Program-made: the position numbers and the translations under genes
Source: Drosophila miranda
Lineage: Eukaryota; Arthropoda; Insecta; Diptera; Drosophilidae
Assembly (NCBI RefSeq): GCF_003369915.1
Contig: NW_022881614.1
Location: 11,305,001 to 11,369,000 of the forward strand
Direction: 5' to 3'
Length of the DNA: 64,000 bases
Notes under the pieces: model-generated
Seen by the model: the letters and a program-made list of their open reading frames with translations, nothing else
Databases searched by the model: none
Told to the model about the DNA's origin: nothing
In this document: piece by piece, positions 1 through 12,688 of the stretch
Position numbering within the stretch: position 1 is the stretch's first letter
Layout of the letters: each line of letters begins with the position of its first letter

Positions 1-2964
1 CTCGCTGTAGTACCACTAAAAGTTTATCTTTATGCTGCCATTGTAATAGTCGATCTTTAACGGTATCTAATGCTTCGGAGAGCCTTTAGTTACTATTTGA
101 TTAGCCATAGCCCTGGCTAAAAATAGAGCCAAAACCACACCACGACGATATTTCGATGTCAATGCCATTGTCAAATTTTTGTCTGCTCTTCTATCTGTCA
201 CGCTTCCAATGGCCGTCTCCATCGCCGAGCTGCAGTCCAACGAAATTTATGATTGTGTGCCGAATCCGCGCGCATTTGCCTCACAACTGTAACTAACAAA
301 CTCTGTCTAATTAATGGCCAGCGCAATGGAGATTTATGCAGGCCATAAAGGCGGGCCGGGGCCGGGCCGTGCCAGATTGGTTCGGATTCAGTAGCTAAAG
401 CGGCCGCAGTAGTTTTCCCTATTCGGGGGAGGACACACACTGCGTATGCGCAACGTCTGGCCATCATCGCTTGGCCCACAAATTGATGGCTTGACCAGCA
501 GCAACAGCACCACCACCAGATGCACAGTTTCATCATGTTCTGAGTGCATGGCGGATGTGAGTATCCAAAGCAAATGTAGCCGCTGAGCAGGTAAACGTCG
601 ACCGTCTCAGAGTAGAACCCAGAGCCAGGTGAGAAAGCGCCGCACAGTAGTAGAAACCTCTGACCGTTGACTGCTGCTGCTGGCGCTGCTGAATGGTGGA
701 GCGGGACTGGGGAAGCCCGCTTTCTCGTTGCACGCTCTTTGCATATGTTCGTATGGTATGTCACTTCTCTCTGGCTCTCCTCTGGGTTTTGGTGTGTCTG
801 TGTGTTCCGCTAGCCTCTGTAGATCTGTGGCCCCTCCGACTGTGTGTCTGTACGTCTGTGCATCTGTGTGTGCTTTAACTAGCTTGATACATAGTTTAGC
901 CTAAAGTTGTTTTCGTTTTATTTTCTATTAAGTTGGTTTCGAGTGCACGACTCTTTCTGTGGATGCCGCAGCCAGGTCTGATCAGTTTGTGTTTAGCATT
1001 TGGTGTGTGCAGGTCAACACCCGGAAGAAATATCGGCATCCGTGTACTGAGTACTGAGTAGCTAAATATCTGAGTATCTGTGTGTATTTTCGTCCGGCCA
1101 AAGGGTTTTTCTCCACCATTGTCAATTGAAGGTGCCAACTGCTTGCTTGGATAATTCTGCATATAAAACAGCAATCGATTGATCGGCATATTGATGAGAA
1201 AATTAAATAATTAATGTGATTTCCATTTGAAATGGGACTACTTACAATAGATTTAAGCGGCATTTAAGTCCAGTTCAAGGCGTGCGAGTAGAAGTGCAAA
1301 GTTTATTCTAAGATATACAATTTGAGAAGAATGTCCTTGTCCTTATTTTCTGGTCTCATGATATAAAACAAATGCCTGTAAGCTCTATATTCAACTAGCC
1401 AATAACGTGAGTTTTCCACTCCTTGGTTTCCCTGATTATTAATCGCATCTTTGACATCTCTGTTCAGGCCAAAACTGGTTGCCCAACCGTGGCCAAAAGA
1501 AAAGAAACACACAGAGCAGAAAGCATTTTTCGGCTATTACGAAACTGTGTCTTTGCTACGAGTAAACCCCCCCACCCAGACTCCAGACTCCTGGCCCCAA
1601 ACTCCTGCCTCCACTCCAATCTGCAATCCCGGTGCCAGTGCCAATTCGAGTGCCACCTCATGTTGCTTACATTCTTCTCGAGCGGTTGCAGCTGTTGATC
1701 CGTCCATGCAATGCCTGCATCAACAATAACCACTGCTGTGAATTGTAGATAGATCCTCATTGATCCCCCTTAGTCTCGGAGTCATGACTGGCAGAAAGAC
1801 CAGACAGAGATGCAAAGATGGAAACGTTTACGGACTCTGCCTTAGGAAAGTTCCGTTGGCAACAAGATTGTAGATCTGAAACTACAATAATTGCTACATG
1901 GACTAACACGAGACAAGCGGGTCAACAGGCAGTCTGGCAGTCGCGTTGAGTGGTTAACCAGGCTAACGGTCGGCCTGGCCTGCCCTCTGCCCAAGGGAAT
2001 TTCACTTTCGAAAATCACGTTCGCATCTCAAGTCTTTGGTGTCAAACGGAATTATACGTATGGTCTGCAGCTTAATTATTTTGATCTTGGCCTGGCCCCG
2101 GGGCTTTTCCATTCTTGTGCCACTGTCGCTGTTGATCTGCCAATGCTATAGTCATTAACGCCTTTTATTTAGGCCCAAGACATTCAGGCCGTTTACAAAA
2201 TTGCATCAAAAGTAGGCGGCCATAAAAAAGTAGATCTGAAACTCTACCCAAGCTTCGTCGTTTGTTTTTATGGCCAAGTCCGAGTAGGACCTGGCTTCAG
2301 TGTCAAGTTTCAGCAATTGGAGCGGTAGGCGGTTCGAATTATTAGGTATCACATCCCATATCTCATTGCTTTCCATAGCTGGCCGGCAGATTATTGTTAC
2401 AGTATTACTGGGTGGGTCCGCTCTATAGTCCGGGGTCCAAGTCCGTTTATTCCAATCGCCGTATGGTGTTGTGGGTCACTGTGTCAGTGGACGGCTTTCG
2501 ATCGGATGTAAGTCAACAACTTGAAGGACACACAACGGCGATGGTGCCCAGGGCAGGTTTTCTTATGTCCGCTGCAGTGCATTGGACATGCCCGAGCGCA
2601 CTGGCAGGCAAGCTCATGGCTCATATCAGTATCGGGGCGGCATGCGGCGTGAGGCAAAGATGTGGCAATCGCCAAAGTGCCGTAATTCAAAATTGGTGTC
2701 GGTTCACTGCGGTCACTGCGTTGACACTGCATGGATTGGGGCAGCACCAGCGGAGTGTGGCTGAAAGCGGCTGTGATCTGCGTTCGTCGCCTGGCCGAGT
2801 CTCGGACTGGTTGTTGCCACATAACAGGCCCGGACAACTTTACGACTAAGATCAAATGAAATTAAAAGTGCACTTGGCTATGATGTGACAATTACGTGAC
2901 GAGGCTTCCATTTTCATATCTGACAGAGAATCAACACATACATCATCGCCATCGTCAAAGACAT
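1..2964 (+). repeat. Inverted-repeat arm A, forward copy (non-coding)
   Basis: This stretch is repeated in reverse complement at about 13227-15953 with only scattered mismatches; for example the first 60 bases match 15953 downward. I find no convincing coding exon: the open frames are short, unspliced and lack recognisable protein features. In the reconstructed original order it lies directly upstream of the FAR gene, with the BEL element between, so it probably is FAR upstream/intergenic DNA. It may extend left of the window. Confidence 0.85.
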
Positions 2965-5900
2965 TGTTCGGAGCAGAACCCAGCCGATTAGCTGCTTGCC
3001 AAATAGCACCTAATTCTTGGCCCTCAGCCGCTTATTTTGTTTGTTACTTATGTCTATGTCACTCATTTGTTTGTTAAAGCTTTGCGCTTGCTTGCCCTGC
3101 TAAACGCTCTCTGCCAGCTCGCTCTTCGCTATCTCCGCTTTGCGTCTGCCTACCGACGTCGGCCGAGCGAAGCTGCGCTTAGCGATCGGAGCGGCAATGT
3201 AAAGGGCAGGCAAGCCACACTTGCAATTTGGATGTCACGCATTAAAGAACATATCGTAATTTTATTTCTGCGCCGAGTTTTATTTAATTCGAAATAATTA
3301 GTCGGCCGATTGGGGATAAAAAACATTATCTCCACATAAAATTTGGTGACCCCGACGTGATCTCTGAGTTGCAGTGTCAATTAATAATCATTCGCGATCG
3401 ACATTCGTTAGCCCTAGCAAATTTTCGGCGGTTAAGCACAATTCGGTGCTAAAACACACTTACATACACCTACATACACGCATTGCTGGCTATTAATTTC
3501 TCTGTCGCGACAATTCGGTCAGTGCAGTGCGGTAGGCAGTGCAGCGAACTCACTAATACACACAAGCGGAGTACAAAGCGGAGTCGGACAGCTCGCACAG
3601 CCGCACAGCTAAAGGCATTAGCTGTAATCCCTTTGCTTTCGGTTCCCACGTTTATACGTATAAAGGGTGTCTTTTTCGTTCGTGCTGAGTGACTCTTTTA
3701 AAACCTCAACATGGCAGCACCTGAGCCTACCAATGTCGCGAACGCAGCAATGCCGAGTGATGTAGATTTCTACAAGCACAAGGCCGAGTCCATCGCGCGC
3801 CAACTAACGGATATGGATCGCTTTCTCACCAAGGAAGAGCTTGCCGAGTTAGATGAGGCAGAACTTCAAGCTCGCTTAGAGCAAATCGAGCGAATGAATG
3901 CGGATTTCGATGCCGCTCAAACGAGCCTTGAATGGCTGGATTTCCTGCAGTTAGCCCATGATGCCCGACTGGACTTTTCGAATGTTTATGTGAAGGTTAG
4001 GTCCAGGCTGTCGCGGGAGTTGATGGCTGCTCGCACGGTAAATGTTGCCAATTCAACGGCTCGGCATACTCTCGAGGGGAATTCGTCGTTGTTCGCCTAT
4101 AATAGTATAGGCCGTTCTCGAATGCCCGAGTTGCAGCTTCCGCGATTCGGGGGGAACTACATGGATTGGCCAGAATTCCACTCGATGTTCTCGACAATGG
4201 TGGAGACCATCGTATACCAATCATCGAAAAATTCCAATATCTTCGTGGATGTCTAGATGGTGCTGCGCTGGATACGATTCGCTCCTTGGAACTTTCTGAG
4301 GAGAATTACGACAAGGCGTTGAATTTGCTAATGTTTCGATTCGATAATAAACTGTTACATTTTCAGGCACACGTCAAGGCTATTTTCGGGCTGCAAGGGG
4401 TGGAGAAGGGCTCAGCTATCGGCTTGCGCGCGCTCAGCGACAAAATCAATTCGCACTTGCGTGCACTTCAGACCTTGGCGACCCTGCAGGAGATTTCGGA
4501 TGGGTTGCTGATCTTCATCATAGGCACGAAACTGGACCACAAAACAAAGGAGAAATGGGAAGAGAACTGGCCGACGTCAGGATTGCCTCGGTGGTCAAGC
4601 ATGGCCTCATTTTTGGAAGCGAGATGTCGGATGCTGGAGAATTTGGGATCAGCCATGGCAACAAGTCCTAGTCAACAGGTGGGAGAAGACAAACCTGTCA
4701 CCCTTATCACCTCCAGTAACGACCATCCTAACCCCATATGTAACCATTGCAATTCCTCCGAGCATTACATATCTAGATGTCAGGCATTCCTGAATCTCTC
4801 TGCGTTTGAACGATACAAAGAAGCAAAGAAGAGCCGCTTGTGTTTGAACTGCCTCAACAAAGGCCATGAATTGCAGAGGTGCAGGTCAGGACTTTGCAGG
4901 CATTGCCAGGCCAAACATCACACGCTACTCCACATTCCATCGGGAACTGGTGCTTCATCTTCCTCTTCACCGGCCGAGGAATCGATCCAGCAAGAGGCCG
5001 CGACTGTGCTTCTAGCAAGCGGGTGTTCTAGCCCTCCCCCCTCGATCCAGAAATCTCAGCCTAGCCAGTACGTGTTGCTACCTACTGCCCTCGTCCATGT
5101 AACAGATCGTTATCCCATGTCGTGCCATTTTGGATTCTGCATCACAGGCAAACTTTGTAACATCTAGACTTGCTGATCAGTTGCAGTTGGATCATCGCTC
5201 GTCTTATGTTCACATCTCTGGAATCGGAGATTCCATTCTACCTTCGAGCAAGTCTGTACATATAGTTGTACAATCCCAGGACGCAAGCTATCGAGCTTCC
5301 TTCGCTGCAATTGTCACCAACTCAATTACGGAAATGCAGCCTAACTTCGGCGTAGACGCAAAGGATTGGCCAATGCCGAATAATCTAAAACTAGCTGATC
5401 CTAATTTCTCCAAGCCCCAACGTATCGATCTGTTGATAGGTTCTGGTTAGTTCTTCGATTTAATGTGCGTCGGACAGATTCGACTATCAGCCCAATTGCC
5501 AACATTGCAGGAGACAAAACTTGGTTGGATAGTATCAGGAAGCATTGATAGCTCGGAGAATAAGCGTGCAGCTTTAGCCGCTTTTGAAAATTCCTCGTGC
5601 ATCTCTATTGACGATTTTCGACCCACAACGCTGGAGTACCAAAACTTAGAGCAGCAATGCAGGAGTGCCAGGTGCAAGTGGAAAAACTGCGATCGGAGAA
5701 TCAGGAACTGCAGCGCGAACTTTTACATATATTAAAAACCTACATATCCACGTTAAATGAAATTCAACTTTCAACAATTTCTACATTGCCAAATTTCCTG
5801 CCATTCTATGCAATTACAGAGGTTCCCGATGATCAAGACGTAATCACGACAAGCCGCCTTCGTAAAGAAGCGCCGATTGCTGCGTTCGACGATCATCCCA

Positions 5901-5970
5901 GCGTAGCCGCCAGCTGCGCCCAAGCAAGCATCTTCAAGAGGGCCGTTGGAAAAATAGCGGTTCTGCCCCT
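2965..5970 (+). mobile_element. BEL/Pao LTR retrotransposon, left copy (broken)
   Basis: An LTR of 372 bp (2965-3336, beginning TGTTCGG and ending TCCACA) is followed by a primer-binding site (TGGTGACCCCGACGTGAT, from about 3344) that matches, from memory, the 3' end of tRNA-Trp. Downstream comes a gag-like region from 3711 (DUF1759-type, acidic coiled coil, then CCHC-type zinc knuckles such as CNHCNSSEHYISRC near 4740-4790) and an aspartic-protease-like stretch (DSASQANFV, near 5130). The family call rests on these parts. No reverse transcriptase or integrase is visible, so the copy is broken, with a few breaks. Its downstream end coincides with the rearrangement junction at 5970/5971. It is a fossil and young by its closeness to the right copy. 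Confidence 0.85.
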
Positions 5971-8503
5971 CGGCGTGATACGTGGAGAAATGTTTTTGAC
6001 ATGCTATTATTCATATTCCAGCTGACATACAGCGCTCACTATCTGTCGCACACACACTCACCGTGTAGTAGGAGAGCAGGCCCGCAGTCTCGTCCAGCAC
6101 GAAGAAGCGGTAATGCCAGCCCTTCATCACGTTCGTCCATTTGCTCAGGGTTCCTTCCAGTGTGCTGGAGCCGGCACCAGCCCCAGCTCCAGCTTCAAAT
6201 CCAGCACCAGAACTGGGCGCACTTGAAGGAGTACTGGCCATTTTTCCAGCGGCTGCAGTATCAGTATCTGCAGCCTGAGCCTGAGCTCGCCCCTCCTCCA
6301 CGACTGCCTTGCCTGGATCTTTCCGTGCCGCTGGCGCTCGCGCCAACCAATTCCTCCTTGCTCTTCTCGGTCAAAAAATCTCGCTCACGGCTTCCCAGAC
6401 TCGAGTCCGTTCTTTTGCAAAACAAAGGTACAGAGTGACCGCGGGTACTCCGATATACGGTCCGACCCTCAGAAATATACCGAAACATACCGTCTCAGTT
6501 AAAAAATATACCGTAAATATACTGACGGCTCCAAGTTCTTTTTTACATATTCCTCGTTTTTGATCTTCCGTCGAATATTTCCAGCTACAGAGAACATTTA
6601 GCCATGCCCACATAATTTTAGCCCATTGATGAATCAATTTTCTACACAATTGGTTAGTTTTTAGTCCTTGCTTTTATTGTATTTTGACTAAAATAAGGCT
6701 TAAACAAAATAGTTCAACAAGAAAAACAGTCGCTATGTTGCGTGTAAGCCCTAGTATAGCTTTTGTATACCCTATTTTGTTATTTTTATATGAAAGTGTA
6801 AATATTGATATGAAGATAAAACGTAACTAATAAAGACCTCTTCTCAAAATTTTTTAGACATATTCATGTTTATTATTGGTATATTGCATATACCGATCCT
6901 GATACCTATTCTTGGTCCCTGCAAGAAAAAAATAAGCTTCAAATATCGTTGAAATATGTTTAAAACAGAGACTAAATTGTTTTTACCTTCTTTGGAGCCT
7001 GGGATGACAAACATATTCACAATTCTATAACATCCATTTCCCCCAGGGTATGTGTGCATGGAATGGGACTCATTGTTGTCAACCGGTTATGACGACTAAT
7101 TCCTGGTTTTTGATATTCCGTAATATTACTAGCAAGATAGAATCTTCAACTCTGAGCACATGATTTTATCCGGTTGATGAATCAATTTCCTACAACACTG
7201 GCTATTTTTAAGCTATCATTTTCATTGGATTGGATTAAATAAATAACGTCAACTACAATTTCGACTAAACGAATTTTTGTACATGGTAACTACACACTAA
7301 CTACACATCGACTACATACTCACCATATTTTTATGTAAATTTCATGGAAGCGCCAGAACGTCCAGTTTTTGACACGATTTTTTCCCATGTTTCTGAAAAA
7401 AAATATTGTGGCAAACGATCAGGAATTCGATTCATACATTGGTGCATTTGACAAGAGGGTGACTCCATAAAGCGTCTAAGAAAACCTGAAAAATACTAAA
7501 AAAATGTATAAACATTTGTAAGGTGTGTAAGCTAGTCATGGTGTAAGCTGCCAGCGTGTCCGTGTTTTTATACCGATATATATATCGTCTCATTTTCAAC
7601 GCCCTGACAAGACAATAAGTATTTTGGTATCTATCTATCGACTTTCGGGTACAAAAAATACTAGTAATATTTTGAGTTGTTAAAGGCGCGAAATTTAAAG
7701 GAGAAATTGTATGCTCTTCTAACAGCGTCCAAATGAAAGTAATGTCTCATTACTCACTTGTAAAGACAAGACTTTTTTTCATAACTTTTTTCAAAAGTAC
7801 AAAAACCAACGTTTTATTTGCTGAATTTTAAATCAATTACATTTCCGCTCAACAGCACCAACTAAAACACTTAGGACCTAAGAAGAAAGCATATCAACTA
7901 CGGCTTGGTTGGCAGGGCACGAATTTTGGTCTCAAGCACTTAACTAAGCTAAAAACAAATCCTATCCGGGTGGAGCTGTCGCTTAACTGGTGAAGAAACA
8001 CCTGTAGAGCATGTATAGGATGCCAAAGAGCCAGATACCCTTGTAGACCTTGTCCACCACCCACATACTGAAAGACAGATTGAGATCAGTGCATTTTTCT
8101 TGACAGAATTCCAAAGTACTTACACTTTCATGTGTCTCCGGGCCGCTGGAATGGATTCGTCCGACTCCTTAAGGATCAGACGACGGGCGCAGAGCACGCA
8201 GTTGGTGAAGTAATCGATTAGATCGAGCTCGATCTTTTCTATCACATATGTTTTCCGCTCTTTGTTGTTCATTAGCTTCCGTAGCTTCACAGCCTCCGAA
8301 TTGTCAAAGTTCCAGACGTTGTTTGCATAACACTCGAATACCTCGAAGCCCTTGAAGATTCGGTTCTGTACGCGGCAAAGGACGGGAGGGTAGCGAAGCA
8401 GCCAAAGCAGGGCATCCACGAACAGGGCCGGCATCCATTGGAAGAGGATCATGCAGATGCAGTGCACCCAGTAGTTGGATTTCATGGATCCGCCCGGGTA
8501 CCA
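5971..8503 (-). repeat. Inverted-repeat arm B', reverse copy of 17632-20160
   Basis: This segment is the reverse complement of 17632-20160 with roughly 1-3 percent mismatch and small indels. It contains, in minus-strand order, the FAR 3' end, the FAR-ORP intergenic spacer (6242-7982, where I see no gene), the ORP housekeeping promoter, ORP exon 1 and about 90 bp of ORP intron 1. The left edge joins the BEL element with one to two bases of shared sequence. The right edge is continuous with the rest of FAR. Confidence 0.9.
6062..6241 (-). pseudogene. Orphan duplicate of ORP (OSBP-related) exon 1
   Basis: This is a second copy of the first coding exon of the ORP gene whose main copy starts at 19890. 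It is 180 nt long like the original, begins ATG (MASTPS...), encodes a glycine/alanine-rich leader and the start of the PH domain ([14 protein letters not shown]), and keeps the GTGAGT splice donor at 6061. The promoter upstream is duplicated too (about 6430-6540). The remaining exons are absent: transcription would run leftward into antisense BEL sequence from 5970. It cannot make a full ORP. Whether it is transcribed or spliced to something new is unknown. Confidence 0.85.
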
Positions 8504-9871
8504 GGCTACGCCGTTCAGAGGCACCTTGTTCTGATGACCCAGCGGCCGAGCTCGATGATCTCTGCCCAGGATACCTTGATGTCGTTCGAGGACGTCATGT
8601 GGGCCACACGGTTCGTGTTGTCTGTGCCGGCCGTGATGTTCCTCCAGCTGGCCACCAGTATGCCATTCACAGCAACGTCGACGGGCAGGAAGTCACCGTA
8701 ACCGGACGATTTGCAGTACATGGTACGGATGACTCCCTTGCCGGCGCCGATGAGCAGGCCCGTCGGTCCATTGATGTTGTCTGTCCAGCCGGGAATGGGC
8801 TCCTTCCAAATGGGAATAACTGTCGAGGGCCGCAGAATGACGGCTGGCAGCTCTTTGAACTTCTCCACCACCAGGGCTTCGGCCAAGGACTTGGTGTAGG
8901 CATAGGTGTTGGGTATGTCTCCAAGGACCTTCTTCTCAATGGTGGCCACCTCGTCGTCCGACAGCCACTCGCAGGCCTGCATCACCTTGTGCGGGTCTGC
9001 GGGAGGATCATACGGCTTCTCGTACAGCGTCTTCACGTGCAGGTGGCATTAGGCCGTCGAGCAGTAGGCGAAGAACTCTAGATGCTTCAGGCTGCCAGCC
9101 AACTCGAGCATATACTTGGTGCCGCGCGTGTTCATGAAGACGGCGCTGCGCAGCGGCTCATCGAAGCTAATGCGGAAGGAAGTTTACGAGTACTAATAGA
9201 ATAGATACAAATGTATCCCACAGAGGTGTTACTTACCGCACTGTGGCCGCACAGTGGTATACGATGGACACTTCCTCGCGCAGCGTAGCCAGGTCCTCCT
9301 CGGAGATGCCGAGGCCAGGCAGGTGGACATCGCCGGCTATGGCCACCACCTGCTGCAGGATGCGCTCCTCTCCGCGCTGCTGCTTCACCTGGTCAAAGAG
9401 CTAAAAACACACACGCATATCGGAGGTTGATTATTAAACTAAATGAGGCCATGAATTTTCATAATTCGATTAATTTCCAAGGCTCCAACTGCTTACCACG
9501 TTCTGGAATATATCCTTGATTCGCTCCTGTGGATCCTTTCCCTTCTTGGGGCGAATGAGCAGATAAATGTGTTTCAGTTCGCCACACGAGCTGTGGTAAT
9601 TAATAATATTGCAACATGAGCACAGATTGAGATTAATTGAGATGCGCCGTGCGAGGCCAGCTACCCTTCGACCCAAGCACACATCCGCCCAACCACCCAC
9701 TCACCGCAAAAGCTTCTCGACCAGGACCTTTCCCAGGAATCCAGTGCCTCCTGTGATGAACAGACTGCGCCCCTTAAAGCACTCCGCAATGCGATCCACC
9801 TCGTTTTCGTCCACATCACCTATGGTCGCCAGGTCATCCTTCTCGTACACAAACTTCGGTTTGGCGGTCAT
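7983..9871 (-). pseudogene. Fatty acyl-CoA reductase (FAR) gene, full length but disabled
   Basis: FAR enzymes reduce fatty acyl-CoA to fatty alcohol with NADPH, for waxes and cuticular or tracheal lipids. Five exons are visible: 9871-9705, 9590-9497, 9400-9237, 9166-8124 and 8067-7983, all with GT-AG borders. The Rossmann motif TGGTGFLG lies at residues 40-47 and the YAYTK active-site motif at about 8890-8905; the FAR_C domain ends the protein with a hydrophobic segment. Two lesions are seen: TAA at 9051-9049 where the family has Tyr (STA-x-CHLHVK), and a one-base loss near 8535 in WVIRNKVPLNG. Restoring one base would give 518 codons, a normal FAR length. The start codon is only 18 bp from the BEL LTR. 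It is the sole copy of the FAR N-terminal half here. Confidence 0.85.
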
Positions 9872-9888
9872 CTCTGGCTGATGATGTC

Positions 9889-12653
9889 TGTGGAGATAAT
9901 GTTTTTTATCCCCAATCGGCCGACTAATTATTTCGAATTAAATAAAACTCGGCGCAGAAATAAAATTACGATATGTTCTTTAATGCGTGACATCCAAATT
10001 GCAAGTGTGGCTTGCCTGCCCTTTACATTGCCTCTCCGATCGCTAAGCGCAGCTTCGCTCGGCCGACGTCGGTAGGCAGACGCAAAGCGGAGATAGCGAA
10101 GAGCGAGCTGGCAGAGAGCGTTTAGCAGGGCAAGCAAGCGCAAAGCTTTAACAAACAAATGAGTGACATAGACATAAGTAACAAACAAAATAAGCGGCTG
10201 AGGGCCAAGAATTAGGTGCTATTTGGCAAGCAGCTAATCGGCTGGGTTCTGCTCCGAACATTCACCCCCCGTTGGAAGGCAAAGGCTTTCAACAGATCCA
10301 TCCTGAAGGGGCAGAACCGCTATTTTTCCAACGGCCCTCTTGAAGATGCTTGCTTGGGCGCAGCTGGCGGCTACGCTGGGATGATCGTCGAACGCAGCAA
10401 TCGGCGCTTCTTTACGAAGGCGGCTTGTCGTGATTACGTCTTGATCATCGGGAACCTCTGTAATTGCATAGAATGGCAGGAAATTTGGCAATGTAGAAAT
10501 TGTTGAAAGTTGAATTTCATTTAACGTGGATATGTAGGTTTTTAATATATGGAAAAGTTCGCGCTGCAGTTCCTGATTCTCCGATCGCAGTTTTTCCACT
10601 TGCACCTGGCACTCCTGCATTGCTGCTCTAAGTTTTGGTACTCCAGCGTTGTGGGTCGAAAATCGTCAATAGAGATGCACGAGAAATTTTCAAAAGCGGC
10701 TAAAACTGCACGCTTATTCTCCGAGCTATCAATGCTTCCTGATACTATCCAACCAAGTTTTGTCTCCTGCAATGTTGGCAATTGGGCTGATAGTCGAATC
10801 TGTCCGACGCACATTAAATCGAAGAACAAACCAGAACCTATCAACAGATCGATACGTTGGGGCTTGGAGAAATTAGGATCAGCTAGTTTTAGATTATTCG
10901 GCATTGGCCAATCCTTTGCGTCTACGCCGAAGTTAGGCTGCATTTCCGTAATTGAGTTGGTGACAATTGCAGCGAAGGAAGCTCGATAGCTTGCGTCCTG
11001 GGATTGTACAACTATATGTACAGACTTGCTCGAAGGTAGAATGGAATCTCCGATTCCAGAGATGTGAACATAAGACGAGCGATGATCCAACTGCAACTGA
11101 TCAGCAAGTCTAGATGTTACAAAGTTTGCCTGTGATGCAGAATCCAAAATGGCACGACATGGGATAACGATCTGTTACATGGACGAGGGCAGTAGGTAGC
11201 AACACGTTCTGGCTAGGCTGAGATTTCTGGATCGAGGGGGGAGGGCTAGAACACCCGCTTGCTAGAAGCACAGTCGCGGCCTCTTGCTGGATCGATTCCT
11301 CGGCCGGTGAAGAGGAAGATGAAGCACCAGTTCCCGATGGAATGTGGAGTAGCGTGTGATGTTTGGCCTGGCAATGCCTGCAATGTCCTGACCTGCACCT
11401 CTGCAATTCATGGCCTTTGTTGAGGCAGTTCAAACACAAGCGGCTCTTCTTTGCTTCTTTGTATCGTTCAAACGCAGAGAGATTCAGGAATGCCTGACAT
11501 CTAGATATGTAATGCTCGGAGGAATTGCAATGGTTACATATGGGGTTAGGATGGTCGTTACTGGAGGTGATAAGGGTGACAGGTTTGTCTTCTCCCACCT
11601 GTTGACTAGGACTTGTTGCCATGGCTGATCCCAAATTCTCCAGCATCCGACATCTCGCTTCCAAAAATGAGGCCATGCTTGACCACCGAGGCAATCCTGA
11701 CGTCGGCCAGTTCTCTTCCCATTTCTCCTTTGTTTTGTGGTCCAGTTTCGTGCCTATGATGAAGATCAGCAACCCATCCGAAATCTCCTGCAGGGTCGCC
11801 AAGGTCTGAAGTGCACGCAAGTGCGAATTGATTTTGTCGCTGAGCGCGCGCAAGCCGATAGCTGAGCCCTTCTCCACCCCTTGCAGCCCGAAAATAGCCT
11901 TGACGTGTGCCTGAAAATGTAACAGTTTATTATCGAATCGAAACATTAGCAAATTCAACGCCTTGTCGTAATTCTCCTCAGAAAGTTCCAAGGAACGAAT
12001 CGTATCCAGCGCAGCACCATCTAGACATCCACGAAGATATTGGAATTTTTCGATGATTAGAGTACGATGGTCTCCACCATTGTCGAGAACATCGAGTGGA
12101 ATTCTGGCCAATCCATGTAGTTCCCCCGAATCGCGGAAGCTGCAACTCGGGCATTCGAGAACGGCCTATACTATTATAGGCGAACAACGACGAATTCCCC
12201 TCGGGAGTATGCCGAGCCGTTGAATTGGCAACATTTACCGTGCGAGCAGCCATCAACTCCCGCGACAGCCTGGACCTAACCTTCACATAAACATTCGAAA
12301 AGTCCAGTCGGGCATCATGGGCTAACTGCAGGAAATCCAGCCATTCAAGGCTCGTTTGAGCGGCATCGAAATCCGCATTCATTCGCTCGATTTGCTCTAA
12401 GCGAGCTTGAAGTTCTGCCTCATCTAACTCGGCAAGCTCTTCCTTGGTGAGAAAGCGATCCATATCCGTTAGTTGGCGCGCGATGGACTCGGCCTTGTGC
12501 TTGTAGAAATCTACATCACTCGGCATTGCTGCGTTCGCGACATTGGTAGGCTCAGGTGCTGCCATGTTGAGGTTTTAAAAGAGTCACTCAGCACGAACGA
12601 AAAAGACACCCTTTATACGTATAAACGTGGGAACCGAAAGCAAAGGGATTACA

Positions 12654-12688
<35 letters not shown>

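Noticed and set aside
198-764. Long open frames in arm A (and the mirrored ones near 15210-15760)
   Set aside because: They overlap in several frames, have low-complexity composition, no splice or domain support, and accumulate frame-changing differences between the arms.
6844-7059. 71-residue frame conserved in both B arms (also 19066-19281)
   Set aside because: Identity merely reflects recent duplication; the stretch is AT-rich spacer, with no signal peptide or known motif.
9881-10188. Open frames within the LTRs
   Set aside because: They lie wholly inside LTR sequence and repeat at each LTR; they are not genes.
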